NCBI RefSeq assembly: GCF_024105655.1
Contig: NZ_JAAAMH010000006.1
Location: 1-64,000, forward strand
Origin: Aliihoeflea sp. 40Bstr573
GTDB taxonomy: Bacteria > Pseudomonadota > Alphaproteobacteria > Rhizobiales > Rhizobiaceae
DNA length: 64,000 nucleotides
Direction: 5' to 3'
In this document: positions 54,913 to 63,892 of the stretch, piece after piece
Numbering within the stretch: position 1 is the first letter of the stretch
How the letters are laid out: every line of letters begins with the position of its first letter
Notes under the pieces: model-generated
What the model was told of the DNA's origin: nothing
Databases searched by the model: none
Seen by the model: the letters and a program-made list of their open reading frames with translations, nothing else
Program-made: the position numbers and the translations under genes

Positions 54913-55655
54913 GTCTCGCCCCCGCAGATCGCCAGCGCCTGCCCGTTGACCGAGCGCGCGCCGTCACCGACGAGATAGAGCACGGCCGCCGCGACCTCCT
55001 CGGCCTCGATGATCCGCCCCTGCGGATTGTCGCCTGCAAGCTCCGCCCGCGCCTCGGCCTCGGAGCGGCCGGTCTTTTCCATGATGTTGGCGAGCGTGCG
55101 CTCCAGCATGGGCGTCTCGACATAGCTGGGGCAGACGGCATTCACCGTCACGCCCGATTTGGCGAGTTCCGCCGCCAGCGCCCGGGTCAGCCCGACGACG
55201 CCATGCTTGGCCGCGACATAGGCGGCGACGTATGGCGCCCCCTTCAGCCCTGCGATCGACGCGATGAAGACGATGCGGCCGGACCTGGCGCGCTTCATCG
55301 GCTCGATCGCCGGCTTTACGGTCAGGAATGATCCCGTCAGGTTCACGTCGACCGTGCGCTGCCACAGACCGAGCGACGTCTTGTGCGCCGGCGCGCTCTC
55401 GCCCGCGCCCGCATTGGCGACGACGATGCCGAACGCTCCCCGCGCGCGCTGCGCCTTCTCGTAGAGCGCGGCGACCGACGCTTCGTCCGTCACGTCGGCG
55501 GTTTCGGCATGGAGAGCGGGATGCAGTGCCGCCACCTCTTCGAGCACATCCGCGCGCCGGCCGCAGATCGTCACCTCATGCCCGGCCTCAGCCAAGGCAA
55601 GCGCAATCGCCTTGCCGACACCCGTTCCCCCGCCTGTGACGAGTGCGTGCGTCAT
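54906..55655 (-). CDS. SDR family oxidoreductase (3-hydroxyacyl-CoA dehydrogenase type, inferred)
   Basis: 249 residues. TGGGTGVGKAIALAL cofactor loop, VVANAGAGESAP (NAG motif), Ser in FIASIAGLKGAPY and catalytic YVAAKHGVV (YxxxK). Its reading frame overlaps the MarR gene by seven bases and its ATG overlaps the flavoenzyme stop. In the hybrid anthranilate route it could oxidise the hydroxyacyl-CoA made by the hydratase. Confidence 0.9.
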   Translation of the reverse strand: MTHALVTGGGTGVGKAIALALAEAGHEVTICGRRADVLEEVAALHPALHAETADVTDEASVAALYEKAQRARGAFGIVVANAGAGESAPAHKTSLGLWQRTVDVNLTGSFLTVKPAIEPMKRARSGRIVFIASIAGLKGAPYVAAYVAAKHGVVGLTRALAAELAKSGVTVNAVCPSYVETPMLERTLANIMEKTGRSEAEARAELAGDNPQGRIIEAEEVAAAVLYLVGDGARSVNGQALAICGGETW

Positions 55656-57943
55656 CACACCTTCCCCGTCATCTGTTCCTGCGCGCGCTCCGCCAGACGG
55701 TAGAGCTGGTCCCGTCCCGGCAGGTAGGGATCGGGCCATTTCACGTGCCGGTCACCCAGGGATGCAGCCGCGTGCAGCGTCCAGTACGGGTCCGCCAGAT
55801 GCGGCCGGGCAAGGCAGACGAGGTCGGCGCGGCCCGCCATCAGGATCGAGTTCACATGGTCCGGCTCGAAGATATTGCCCACCGCCATCGTTGCCATGCC
55901 GGTCTCGTTGCGGATGCGGTCGGAGAACGGCGTCTGGAACATGCGGCCATAGACGGGCTTCGCGCGCTTCGACGTCTGCCCCGCCGACACGTCGCAGATG
56001 TCCACGCCGGCTTCCTGCAGAATCTTCGCGATCTTCACTGCCTCTTCCGGCGTCACGCCCTCGTCGCCGACCCAGTCATTGGCCGAAATGCGCACCGAGA
56101 TCGGCTTGTCGTCCGGCCAGACGGCGCGAACCGCGTGGAAGACCTCGAGCGGATAGCGCATCCGGTTTTTCAGGCTGCCGCCATAGTTGTCGGTGCGCCT
56201 GTTGGTGAGCGGCGAGATGAAGGAGGAAAGCAGATAGCCATGGGCGAAATGCAGCTCCAGCATGTCGAAACCGCAGCGTTCCGCCATCTGCGCCGATGCG
56301 ACGAACTCATCGCGCACCTTGTCCATGTCGGCGCGGTCCATCGCCTTCGGCATCTGGTTTTCCGGCGACCAGGCGACCTGCGACGCCGCCATCAGCGGCC
56401 AGTTGCCTTCCTTCAGCGGCGCGTCGGCGTCTTCCCAGCCCACTTGGGTCGAGCCCTTCGCGCCTGCATGGCCGAGCTGCGCGCAGATCTTCGCATCCGT
56501 CTCGGCATGGACGAAATCGACCAGCCGCTTCCATGCCACCTCGTGTTCCGGCTTGTAGAAGCCGGGGCAGCCGGGCGTGATCCGCCCTTCGGGCGAAACG
56601 CAGGTCATCTCGATATAGACGAGCCCGGCGCCGCCCTTGGCACGCTCGGCATAATGGACGAAATGCCAGTCGGTCGGCGTCCCGTCGATCGCCTTGTATT
56701 GCGCCATCGGTGAGACGACGATGCGGTTCTTCAGTTCCATGCCGCGCAGCTTGAACGGTGCCAGCATCGGCGGGCGGTGCGAGACCGATCCGGCCTGCTT
56801 CTGAAACCACTCTTCCGCGCTGCCGAGCCACTTTTCGTCGCGCAGGCGCAAATTCTCGTGGCTGATGCGCTGCGAGCGGGTCAGGAGCGAATAGTTGAAC
56901 TGCACCGGGTCGAGGCCGAGATAGCGCTCCACGTCCTCGAACCATTCCAGCGAGTTGCGCGCCGCCGATTGCAGCTTCAGGACCTCGGTCCGCCGCGCGT
57001 CCTCGTATTTCGCGAAGGCCTTTTCGAGTGTCGGCTCGGACTGCACATAATCGGCCATCGCGATTGCGCTTTCGAGCGCGAGCTTGGTGCCCGAGCCGAT
57101 CGAAAAATGCGCGCTCGCGGCGGCATCCCCCATCAGCGCGAGGTTCTGGAACGACCAGCGCTCGCACAGGACCCGCGGAAAGTTGATCCAGGCCGAGCCG
57201 CGAATGTGGTTCGCGTTCGTCATCAGCGAATGGCCGCCGAGATGCTTCTCGAAGATCCTTTCGCAGACCGCGATGGATTCCTGCTGGCTCATGCCGCCGA
57301 AGCCGAATCGGTCCCAGGTGTCCTGGCTGCACTCGACGATGAAGGTCGCCGTGTCCGGATCGAACTGGTAGGCGTGCGCCCACACCCAGCCATGCTCGGT
57401 CTTTTCGAAGATGAAGGTGAAGGCGTCGTCGAATTTCTGGTGCGTGCCGAGCCAGACGAACTTGCATTTGCGCGTGTCGATGTCCGGCTCGAAATGGTCG
57501 GCGAACGCCGCGCGCGAGCGCGAATTGAGCCCGTCCGCCGCGATCACTAGGTCATGGCTTTCCATGAACGGGCGCGGGTCGGCGATGTCGGTCTGGAATT
57601 CCAGCTTGATGTCGAGTTCGCGCGCCCGCTCCTGCAACAGCATCAGCAGCTTCTTGCGCCCGATGCCGCAAAAGCCGTGCCCCGTCGAAACCGTGCGCAC
57701 GCCCTTGTGGATGACGGCAATGTCGTCCCAATAGGCAAAGTGTTCGCGGATCGCCGCTGCGCTTTTGGCGTCGTTTTCCGCCAGATTGTCCAGCGTCTCG
57801 TCGGACAGCACCACGCCCCAGCCAAACGTATCGTCGGCCTTGTTGCGTTCGTAGACGGTGATATCGTGGGCGGCGTCGCGCAGCTTCATGCTGATCGCGA
57901 AATAGAGACCCGCAGGTCCGGCGCCGAGCACCGCAATCTTCAT
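55655..57943 (-). CDS. FAD monooxygenase/OYE-type reductase fusion (2-aminobenzoyl-CoA monooxygenase/reductase or salicylyl-CoA 5-hydroxylase type)
   Basis: 762 residues. The N-terminal half is a flavin monooxygenase: [38 protein letters not shown] and [18 protein letters not shown]. From ~395 a TIM-barrel old-yellow-enzyme half follows: [51 protein letters not shown]. This two-domain build is that of ACMR from Azoarcus evansii, which hydroxylates 2-aminobenzoyl-CoA and reduces the ring, ending aromaticity. The link with kynU and a CoA ligase favours anthranilyl-CoA as substrate. First gene of the leftward operon. Confidence 0.92.
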   Translation of the reverse strand: MKIAVLGAGPAGLYFAISMKLRDAAHDITVYERNKADDTFGWGVVLSDETLDNLAENDAKSAAAIREHFAYWDDIAVIHKGVRTVSTGHGFCGIGRKKLLMLLQERARELDIKLEFQTDIADPRPFMESHDLVIAADGLNSRSRAAFADHFEPDIDTRKCKFVWLGTHQKFDDAFTFIFEKTEHGWVWAHAYQFDPDTATFIVECSQDTWDRFGFGGMSQQESIAVCERIFEKHLGGHSLMTNANHIRGSAWINFPRVLCERWSFQNLALMGDAAASAHFSIGSGTKLALESAIAMADYVQSEPTLEKAFAKYEDARRTEVLKLQSAARNSLEWFEDVERYLGLDPVQFNYSLLTRSQRISHENLRLRDEKWLGSAEEWFQKQAGSVSHRPPMLAPFKLRGMELKNRIVVSPMAQYKAIDGTPTDWHFVHYAERAKGGAGLVYIEMTCVSPEGRITPGCPGFYKPEHEVAWKRLVDFVHAETDAKICAQLGHAGAKGSTQVGWEDADAPLKEGNWPLMAASQVAWSPENQMPKAMDRADMDKVRDEFVASAQMAERCGFDMLELHFAHGYLLSSFISPLTNRRTDNYGGSLKNRMRYPLEVFHAVRAVWPDDKPISVRISANDWVGDEGVTPEEAVKIAKILQEAGVDICDVSAGQTSKRAKPVYGRMFQTPFSDRIRNETGMATMAVGNIFEPDHVNSILMAGRADLVCLARPHLADPYWTLHAAASLGDRHVKWPDPYLPGRDQLYRLAERAQEQMTGKV

Positions 57944-58000
57944 CGCCGCGCACTCCCATTTCTTATCGTTGGATGGCAGGATCGCACCGAAGCGACTTTG

Positions 58001-58029
58001 TTTCAAGCATGAAATTTCAAGGTTGAAAT
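58001..58029. promoter_or_regulatory. Tandem palindromic operators, probable MarR binding site
   Basis: TTTCA-AGCA-TGAAA (58001-58014 with centre) is followed directly by ATTTCAA-GG-TTGAAAT (58014-58029), a perfect 16-base palindrome. Half-sites TTTCAA/TTGAAA repeat at about 12-15-base intervals. They lie in the 134-bp divergent region between the ACMR-type gene and the formamidase-type gene, so one regulator could control both directions. Confidence 0.75.
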
Positions 58030-58077
58030 ATTGCACCGCGGCAGGGATGATGCGGTGCGAACTGCGGGGATGAGACC

Positions 58078-58908
58078 ATGTTTTTCCATCAGGTGACGGA
58101 CTTCGACGACGCTTATGCCAACGGCCCGAACATTGCGCGTGGCGAGCGCTGGCCGGCTCAATGGATCGAGCCGGCAGAACAGTTCCGCAAGGTGCTGGAG
58201 GCACAGAGCCGGGCGAAACTCGATCAGCCCTACGGCGAGCGCCCGCGCAACCGGTTCGACCTGTTCCTGCCCGAGGGAAGGGCGAAGGGCCTCGTCGTCT
58301 ACATCCATGGCGGCTTCTGGCTGCGGCTCGACAAGAGCTTCTGGTCGCACCTCGCCGCCGGCCCGCTCGCACACGGCCACGCCGTCGCCATGCCCTCTTA
58401 TACGCTCTGCCCGGACATCCGGATAAGCGGCATCGTGCAGGAAATTGGCGCAGCCGTCGAGAAGGCGGCTTCTCTCATCGAAGGCCCGATCCGGCTGACC
58501 GGCCACTCCGCCGGGGGGCATCTGGCAACGCGCATGGTCACCGCCACCTCGCCTCTATCCGAAGCGACCCGTACCCGCATCGCGAACACCGTCTCGATCG
58601 CGGGCGTCCACGACCTGCGGCCGATGATGCGCACCGCCATGAATGCCGATCTGAAGATCGACGAGGCGGAGGCGCTCACGGAGAGCCCGGCGCTGCTGCG
58701 CCCGCTCGAAAACGTCCGCGTGACCTGTTGGGTCGGCGGCGCCGAGCGCGCCGAATTCCGGCGCCAGAACGCGCTCCTCGCCAACATGTGGACCGGCCTC
58801 GGCGCTGTCACTTCCTGCGTCGAGGAGCCCGACCGGCATCATTTCGGCGTCATCGACGGCCTCGCATATCCCGACCACGCCCTGACGCGAACCTTGTTGA
58901 CAGGCTGA
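58078..58908 (+). CDS. Alpha/beta-hydrolase, probable kynurenine formamidase (arylformamidase type)
   Basis: 276 residues. [17 protein letters not shown] is the HGGxW oxyanion motif of esterase-like arylformamidases, [15 protein letters not shown] carries the Ser nucleophile, and [11 protein letters not shown] the catalytic His. The usual bacterial KynB is an unrelated metal-dependent cyclase-type enzyme; none is in the window, so this serine hydrolase probably converts N-formylkynurenine to kynurenine. Divergent from the tryptophan/anthranilate operon, sharing its palindromic operator. Confidence 0.82.
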   Translation: MFFHQVTDFDDAYANGPNIARGERWPAQWIEPAEQFRKVLEAQSRAKLDQPYGERPRNRFDLFLPEGRAKGLVVYIHGGFWLRLDKSFWSHLAAGPLAHGHAVAMPSYTLCPDIRISGIVQEIGAAVEKAASLIEGPIRLTGHSAGGHLATRMVTATSPLSEATRTRIANTVSIAGVHDLRPMMRTAMNADLKIDEAEALTESPALLRPLENVRVTCWVGGAERAEFRRQNALLANMWTGLGAVTSCVEEPDRHHFGVIDGLAYPDHALTRTLLTG

Positions 58909-58951
58909 ACGCCGCATCCGAGTCTTGGCGGCATTCAACCGGAGCATTTTG

Positions 58952-59188
58952 ATGAGACCCGTTTTCGTGCAGTTGCGCTGCGTCCCCGGCAAGACCTATG
59001 AAGTCGCCGACGAACTCTACAAGCGCGAGATCGCGTCCGAGCTCTATTCGACCAGCGGCGACTACGACCTTCTTTTGAAGGTCTATATCGATGACCAGAC
59101 CGATATCGGCAAATTCGTCTCCGAGAACGTCGCCAACGTTCCGGGCATCGTCCGCTCGCTGACCACGCTGACCTTCAAGGCGTTTTGA
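58952..59188 (+). CDS. Stand-alone Lrp/AsnC ligand-binding (RAM) domain protein
   Basis: 78 residues: FVQLRCVPGKTYEVADELYK, SGDYDLLLKVYIDDQTDIGK and NVPGIVRSLTTLTFKAF, the RAM domain of Lrp/AsnC regulators without any helix-turn-helix. Such single-domain proteins form decamer-like rings and bind amino acids. GGAG lies upstream of ATG 58952. It follows the formamidase gene by 43 bases on the same strand and may sense tryptophan or a metabolite. Confidence 0.88.
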   Translation: MRPVFVQLRCVPGKTYEVADELYKREIASELYSTSGDYDLLLKVYIDDQTDIGKFVSENVANVPGIVRSLTTLTFKAF

Positions 59189-59205
59189 AGCCGCTCCAGA
59201 ACGAA

Positions 59206-59300
59206 GAAAGCCGCCGTGGGGAGGGGGGATCCACGGCGGCTATACTCGAAACGATGCGGCAGCCCGGAGAGGGGGATGAGGCTGCCGCACTTGATGTCCG
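59206..59300 (-). ncRNA. Candidate small RNA with two tandem hairpins carrying C-rich (anti-SD-like) loops
   Basis: Minus-strand hairpin 1: GCGGCAGCC (59288-59280) pairs with GGCTGCCGC (59264-59256), loop TCATCCCCCTCTCCG. Hairpin 2: GCCGCCGTGG (59240-59231) pairs with CCACGGCGGC (59219-59210), loop ATCCCCCCTCC. A T-rich TTTCTTCGTT follows on the minus strand, as in an intrinsic terminator. Paired hairpins with CCUCC-like loops mark a widespread alphaproteobacterial sRNA group. The 5' end and promoter were not located. On the plus strand the same DNA could simply terminate the RAM-domain gene. Confidence 0.45.
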
Positions 59301-59503
59301 GTTAGGCGGGGGACGGGCCTTGTTCCGGACTCGGCTTATATGGTGCCGATAGTGATCATCTGAGAATTTGAACGTGGCAATTCAAGGGCACGAACATTAC
59401 AAGTACGTAACGTCAGCGTGATAGCCGCATCCCTTGTCAGCAGGCCGTTTGTGGACAGGCTTTGGCATGGACAGGGCAGGCGCCAGACGCTACCTCATTG
59501 CCC
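59301..59503. other. Intergenic region upstream of polA
   Basis: No gene is supported. It must hold the polA promoter (plus) and, if the small RNA is real, its promoter (minus). AATTTGAACGTGGCAATTCAAG near 59366-59387 is an imperfect inverted pair TTGAA/TTCAA resembling the operator half-sites at 58.0 kb. Confidence 0.35.
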
Positions 59504-62440
59504 ATGAAAAAAGGCGATCATCTCTTCCTCGTCGACGGCTCCGGCTACATCTTCCGCGCCTATCACGCGCTGCCTCCTCTGACACGCAAGTCGGACGGGC
59601 TGCCGATCGGCGCGGTGTCCGGTTTCTGCAACATGCTGTGGAAGCTGATGCAGAACGCGCGCGACACGGAGGTCGGGGTCACGCCGACTCATTTCGCCGT
59701 CATCTTCGACTATTCGTCCAAGACGTTCCGCAACGAGCTCTACGACAAGTACAAGGCGAACCGCACGGCGCCGCCGGAAGATCTCGTCCCGCAGTTCGGC
59801 CTCATCCGCCAGGCCACGCGCGCCTTCGAGCTGCCCTGCATCGAGATGGAGGGGTTCGAGGCCGACGATCTGATCGCGACCTATGCGAAGCTCGCCTGCG
59901 AAGCGGGCGGCGACACCACCATCATCTCCTCCGACAAGGACCTGATGCAGCTCGTCGGCCCCACCGTGTCGATGTACGATCCGATGAAGGACCGCGAGAT
60001 CAAGGTTCCGGAAGTCGTCGAGAAGTGGGGCGTGCCGCCCGAAAAGATGATCGATCTTCAGGCGCTCACCGGCGATTCCATCGACAACGTCCCCGGCGTT
60101 CCCGGCATCGGCCCGAAGACGGCCGCGCAGCTTCTGGAGGAGTATGGCGACCTCGACACGCTGCTTGCCCGTGCGTCCGAGATCAAGCAGCAGAAGCGCC
60201 GCGAGAACCTGATAGAGCACGCCGAGATGGCGCGCCTGTCGCGCGAGCTCGTGCGCCTGCGCGATGACGTCACGGTGCCCGAGCCATTGTCCGCGCTCGA
60301 GTTGCAGCCGCCGAACGGGCCGAAGCTGATTGGCTTTCTGAAGGCGATGGAATTCACCTCGCTCACCCGCCGCGTCGCTGAGGCGACGGGCGCCGAAGCC
60401 GCCGAGATCGAACCCATGCATGTCGAGGTGCAGTCGGGCGCGGCCGCGCACGGCCCTGACCTCGAGGTGCCGGACCCAGCCTCCGTCGCGCCCGGCGAGG
60501 AGGGCGACGTCGCCGCCGAGCCGAAGACAGGCCCGGCAACCCCCGCCGATCTTGCCAAGGCCCGCGCCGATGCCGCCGTCGCCGGCAGGATCGACCGCAC
60601 CGCCTATGTGACGATCCGCGATCTTGCGACGCTTCAGGCCTGGGTTGCAGAGGCGCGCGAGGCGGGCATCGTGGCCTTCGACACCGAAACGACCTCGCTC
60701 GATCCGATGCAGGCCGAGCTCTGCGGCTTTTCGCTCGCTGTCGCGCCCGGCCGCGCTGCCTATGTCCCGCTGATCCACAAATCCGGCGCGGGCGATCTTC
60801 TTGGCGGCGGTCTTGTCGAGAACCAGATCCCGATCCGCGAGGCTCTGGCCGCGATCAAGCCGCTGATGGAAGACCGCTCGGTCCTGAAGATCGCGCACAA
60901 TCTGAAATACGACTATCTCGTCCTCCTGCGCCACGGCATCGCCGCTGCGCCCTGCGACGACACGATGCTGCTCTCCTACGTCACAGATGGCGGCTCGGGC
61001 TCGCAGAGCATGGACTCGCTCTCCGAACGCTGGCTCGGCCACGTGCCGATCCCGTTCAAGGATGTCTGCGGCTCCGGCAAGTCGATGATCACCTTCGATT
61101 TCGTCGACCTGGAGAAGGCGACGGCCTATGCCGCCGAGGACGCCGACGTTACGCTGCGCCTCTGGCATGTGCTCAAGCCGCGCCTGACCGCCAAGGGGCT
61201 CAACGCCGTCTACGAGCGACTCGAGCGCCCGCTCGTGCCTGTTCTGGCGCGAATGGAAAGCCGCGGCATCTCGGTCGACCGGCAGATCCTGTCGCGGCTG
61301 TCAGGCGAGCTTGCCCAGCGCGCCGCGGCTTTCGAGGACGAGGTCTACGAACTCGCCGGCGAGCGCTTCACCATCGGCTCGCCGAAGCAGCTGGGCGACA
61401 TATTGTTCGGCCGCATGGGCCTGCCTGGCGGCTCAAAGACGAAGTCCGGCCAATGGTCGACCTCGGCGCAGATTCTGGAAGAACTCGCCGCCGAAGGCCA
61501 CGAATTGCCGCGCAAGATCGTCGACTGGCGTCAGCTCACCAAGCTCAAGTCGACCTACACCGACGCGCTGCCCGGCTATATCCACCCCGAGACGAAGCGC
61601 GTCCACACCTCCTACGCGCTCGCCGCGACGACGACCGGCCGCCTGTCCTCGTCCGAGCCGAACCTGCAGAACATCCCGATCCGCACCGCCGAGGGCCGCA
61701 AGATCCGCACGGCCTTCATTGCCGAGCCGGGCCACAAGCTCATCTCGGCCGATTACAGCCAGATCGAGCTGCGCGTCCTCGCCCATGTCGCCGAGATTCC
61801 GCAGCTTCGCCAGGCCTTCGCCGATGGCATCGACATCCACGCGATGACCGCCTCGGAAATGTTTGGCGTTCCGGTGGAAGGGATGCCGTCGGACGTGCGG
61901 CGACGCGCCAAGGCGATCAATTTCGGCATCATCTACGGCATCTCCGCCTTCGGCCTCGCCAACCAGTTGTCGATCGGCCGCGAGGAGGCGGGCAGCTACA
62001 TCCGCAAGTATTTCGAGCGTTTCCCCGGCATCAAGGACTACATGGACGCGACCAAGGCCTTTGCCCGTGACAATGGCTATGTCGAGACCATCTTCGGCCG
62101 CCGCGTCCACTACCCCGAAATCCGCTCGCCCAATCCCTCCGTGCGCGCCTTCAACGAGCGCGCGGCGATCAACGCGCCGATCCAGGGCTCCGCCGCCGAC
62201 ATCATTCGCCGCGCCATGATCCGCATGGAGGACCGCCTTGCCGAGGCCGGGCTTTCCGAAACGCTGATGCTTCTTCAGGTCCACGACGAACTGATCTTCG
62301 AGGCGCCTGAATCTCAGGTCGAGGCTGCGATCCCGGTCATCCGCGAGACGATGGAGCACGCGGCAATGCCGGCGCTTTCGATGCGGGTGCCGCTGCAGGT
62401 CGACGCGCGCGCGGCGTCGAACTGGGACGAGGCCCACTGA
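59504..62440 (+). CDS. polA: DNA polymerase I
   Basis: 978 residues, all three modules. The 5'-3' exonuclease (1-~290) has LVDGSGYIFRAYHALPPL and ALTGDSIDNVPGVPGIGPKT. The 3'-5' proofreading domain keeps its catalytic DxE (VAFDTETTSLD) and the later HNLKYD and YAAEDADVT, so proofreading should be active. Polymerase motifs are TGRLSSSEPNLQNIPIR, ADYSQIELRVLAH (A), RRRAKAINFGIIYGIS (B) and LLQVHDELIFE (C). ATG 59504 is chosen by family N-terminus (KKGDHLFLVDGSG). Repairs DNA and removes Okazaki primers. Confidence 0.98.
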   Translation: MKKGDHLFLVDGSGYIFRAYHALPPLTRKSDGLPIGAVSGFCNMLWKLMQNARDTEVGVTPTHFAVIFDYSSKTFRNELYDKYKANRTAPPEDLVPQFGLIRQATRAFELPCIEMEGFEADDLIATYAKLACEAGGDTTIISSDKDLMQLVGPTVSMYDPMKDREIKVPEVVEKWGVPPEKMIDLQALTGDSIDNVPGVPGIGPKTAAQLLEEYGDLDTLLARASEIKQQKRRENLIEHAEMARLSRELVRLRDDVTVPEPLSALELQPPNGPKLIGFLKAMEFTSLTRRVAEATGAEAAEIEPMHVEVQSGAAAHGPDLEVPDPASVAPGEEGDVAAEPKTGPATPADLAKARADAAVAGRIDRTAYVTIRDLATLQAWVAEAREAGIVAFDTETTSLDPMQAELCGFSLAVAPGRAAYVPLIHKSGAGDLLGGGLVENQIPIREALAAIKPLMEDRSVLKIAHNLKYDYLVLLRHGIAAAPCDDTMLLSYVTDGGSGSQSMDSLSERWLGHVPIPFKDVCGSGKSMITFDFVDLEKATAYAAEDADVTLRLWHVLKPRLTAKGLNAVYERLERPLVPVLARMESRGISVDRQILSRLSGELAQRAAAFEDEVYELAGERFTIGSPKQLGDILFGRMGLPGGSKTKSGQWSTSAQILEELAAEGHELPRKIVDWRQLTKLKSTYTDALPGYIHPETKRVHTSYALAATTTGRLSSSEPNLQNIPIRTAEGRKIRTAFIAEPGHKLISADYSQIELRVLAHVAEIPQLRQAFADGIDIHAMTASEMFGVPVEGMPSDVRRRAKAINFGIIYGISAFGLANQLSIGREEAGSYIRKYFERFPGIKDYMDATKAFARDNGYVETIFGRRVHYPEIRSPNPSVRAFNERAAINAPIQGSAADIIRRAMIRMEDRLAEAGLSETLMLLQVHDELIFEAPESQVEAAIPVIRETMEHAAMPALSMRVPLQVDARAASNWDEAH

Positions 62441-62447
62441 CATTGCC

Positions 62448-63059
62448 ATGGAGGCGGGCCCGCTCCTTTCCTTCGCCCTCGCCTCGCTGCTGATCGAGCT
62501 CACGCCCGGCCCGAACATGACCTGGCTGGCGCTGGTCGCCGCCGGCGAGGGGCGCCGGCGTGGCTATGCGGCGGTCGCCGGTGTCGCGCTCGGGCTGGCT
62601 GTGCTCGGCCTCGCTGCTGCCTTCGGCGTCGCCGAGCTCCTTCATCGCTCGCCGCTTGCCTACGAGATTCTGCGCTGGGCCGGCGGGCTCTTTCTGCTCT
62701 ACCTCGCATGGGACGGTTGGCGCGGCGATGGCGACCTGGCGCAGGCAGGCGCCGGCTCGGACCGCACCTATTTCCTGCGTGGCCTCATCACCAACATGCT
62801 CAATCCGAAGGCGGCGCTCTTCTATGTCGCGGTCCTGCCGACCTTCCTCGATCCGGCCCGCCCGCTGCTCGCCCAGACGCTCTCCTTGTCGGCGATCTAT
62901 GTGACCGTCGCGACAATCGTCCATGCCGGCATCGTCACGCTTGCCGGCGCTTTGACCGCGTTCACGCAAAAGCCGGGCCGCGAAATCGCGACCCGGCGCA
63001 TTTTGTCGAGCCTTCTGGCTCTCGTCGCCGTCTGGCTGATCTGGTCGACCGCCAGATAG
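62448..63059 (+). CDS. LysE/RhtB family amino-acid exporter
   Basis: 203 residues with six helices. LLIELTPGPNMTWLALVAAG is the LysE signature (usually TPGPN), GGLFLLYLAWDGW the third helix, and FLRGLITNMLNPKAALFYVA the conserved central loop. It should export an amino acid or related metabolite by proton antiport. It begins 7 bases after polA and is probably read through from it. Confidence 0.92.
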   Translation: MEAGPLLSFALASLLIELTPGPNMTWLALVAAGEGRRRGYAAVAGVALGLAVLGLAAAFGVAELLHRSPLAYEILRWAGGLFLLYLAWDGWRGDGDLAQAGAGSDRTYFLRGLITNMLNPKAALFYVAVLPTFLDPARPLLAQTLSLSAIYVTVATIVHAGIVTLAGALTAFTQKPGREIATRRILSSLLALVAVWLIWSTAR

Positions 63060-63068
63060 GACCGATCC

Positions 63069-63608
63069 CTACTCGATCACGGCGCAGGCATGGCGGTCTC
63101 CGGCATCGCCGGTCGGCTGGGTCTGATAGTCGTCCGTGCCGCCATGGATCATGAGCGCACGCCCTGCGATGTCGGCCTCGCCGCCGTCGCCGAGCGTGAC
63201 CATGTGGTTGAACACCTGCGCGCGCAACACGCCGTCGTCGCCGACGTGCTGGTTCGGCATGTCGCCGGCATGGGGTCCGCCTTCGGCAAGATAGCCGTGC
63301 GCGGCGTCGGTCGGGTTGAAGTGACCGCCGGCCGATTCATGGTCGCTTTCGGGGTCGCAGGTGCCTGTCTCGTGGATGTGGAAGGCAAGCCATTCGCCCG
63401 CGGGCAGGGCCGAAACCTCAAGTTCGATCAGGACGCCGTTCGGCGTGGCCGTCAGCGTCGCGGAGCCGTTCTCGGCCCCCTCTCTGTCGACGAATTCTGC
63501 GCTTGCCGACGTCGTCTCGACGGCCGGCGCCTGTTCAGCGTTGTCCTGCGCAACGGCCATGCCCGTCATCAGGGAAAGTGCAGCCGTAGCTGGCAATAGA
63601 ATTCTCAT
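63069..63608 (-). CDS. sodC: Cu-Zn superoxide dismutase, periplasmic
   Basis: 179 residues with a signal peptide (1-20, GMAVA-QD). Copper/zinc ligands: LAFHIHETGTCD (two His and a disulfide Cys), AGGHFNP (bridging His), GGPHAGDMPN (His, Asp) and MIHGGTDDY (His); the C-terminal DRHACAVIE supplies the active-site Arg and second Cys. Residues ~21-40 form an Ala/Glu-rich linker. Dismutates superoxide in the periplasm. Convergent with the LysE gene, 9 bases apart. Confidence 0.95.
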   Translation of the reverse strand: MRILLPATAALSLMTGMAVAQDNAEQAPAVETTSASAEFVDREGAENGSATLTATPNGVLIELEVSALPAGEWLAFHIHETGTCDPESDHESAGGHFNPTDAAHGYLAEGGPHAGDMPNQHVGDDGVLRAQVFNHMVTLGDGGEADIAGRALMIHGGTDDYQTQPTGDAGDRHACAVIE

Positions 63609-63892
63609 TTCCGCATCTCCCGGTTGTTGGTCCGCGATAGGGGGAATGGCCGCGGTGGCAGAATTGTTCCCTCGAACAGCCAGCCGGCGGCTTCCTCGAT
63701 TGCGGCGGAAATTGCTGCGCGGAAAATTATCTTTCCTTAATTTGAGTTCGCCGGCATGCGGGAGCATGTTTGCCGCGAAGTCGGGAAACGCCGGCGGCAG
63801 GAAGAAACGGCCGCGACGCGACGTGCTCCAGACGACTTCGCGACGGGCGTCCTCCGCCCCCTTCCGGGACGCCTTTTCCAAGGAAGACCGAA
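63609..63892. other. Divergent intergenic region between sodC and the DUF1344-type gene
   Basis: No gene is supported. It should contain both promoters. ATTATCTTTCCTTAATTTG (near 63726-63744) is AT-rich relative to its surroundings. Confidence 0.4.

Noticed and set aside
58078-58908. General carboxylesterase rather than kynurenine formamidase
   Set aside because: The fold does not exclude it, but HGGFW plus position opposite kynA/kynU, and absence of any KynB-type cyclase gene in the window, make formamidase more likely; confidence was lowered accordingly.
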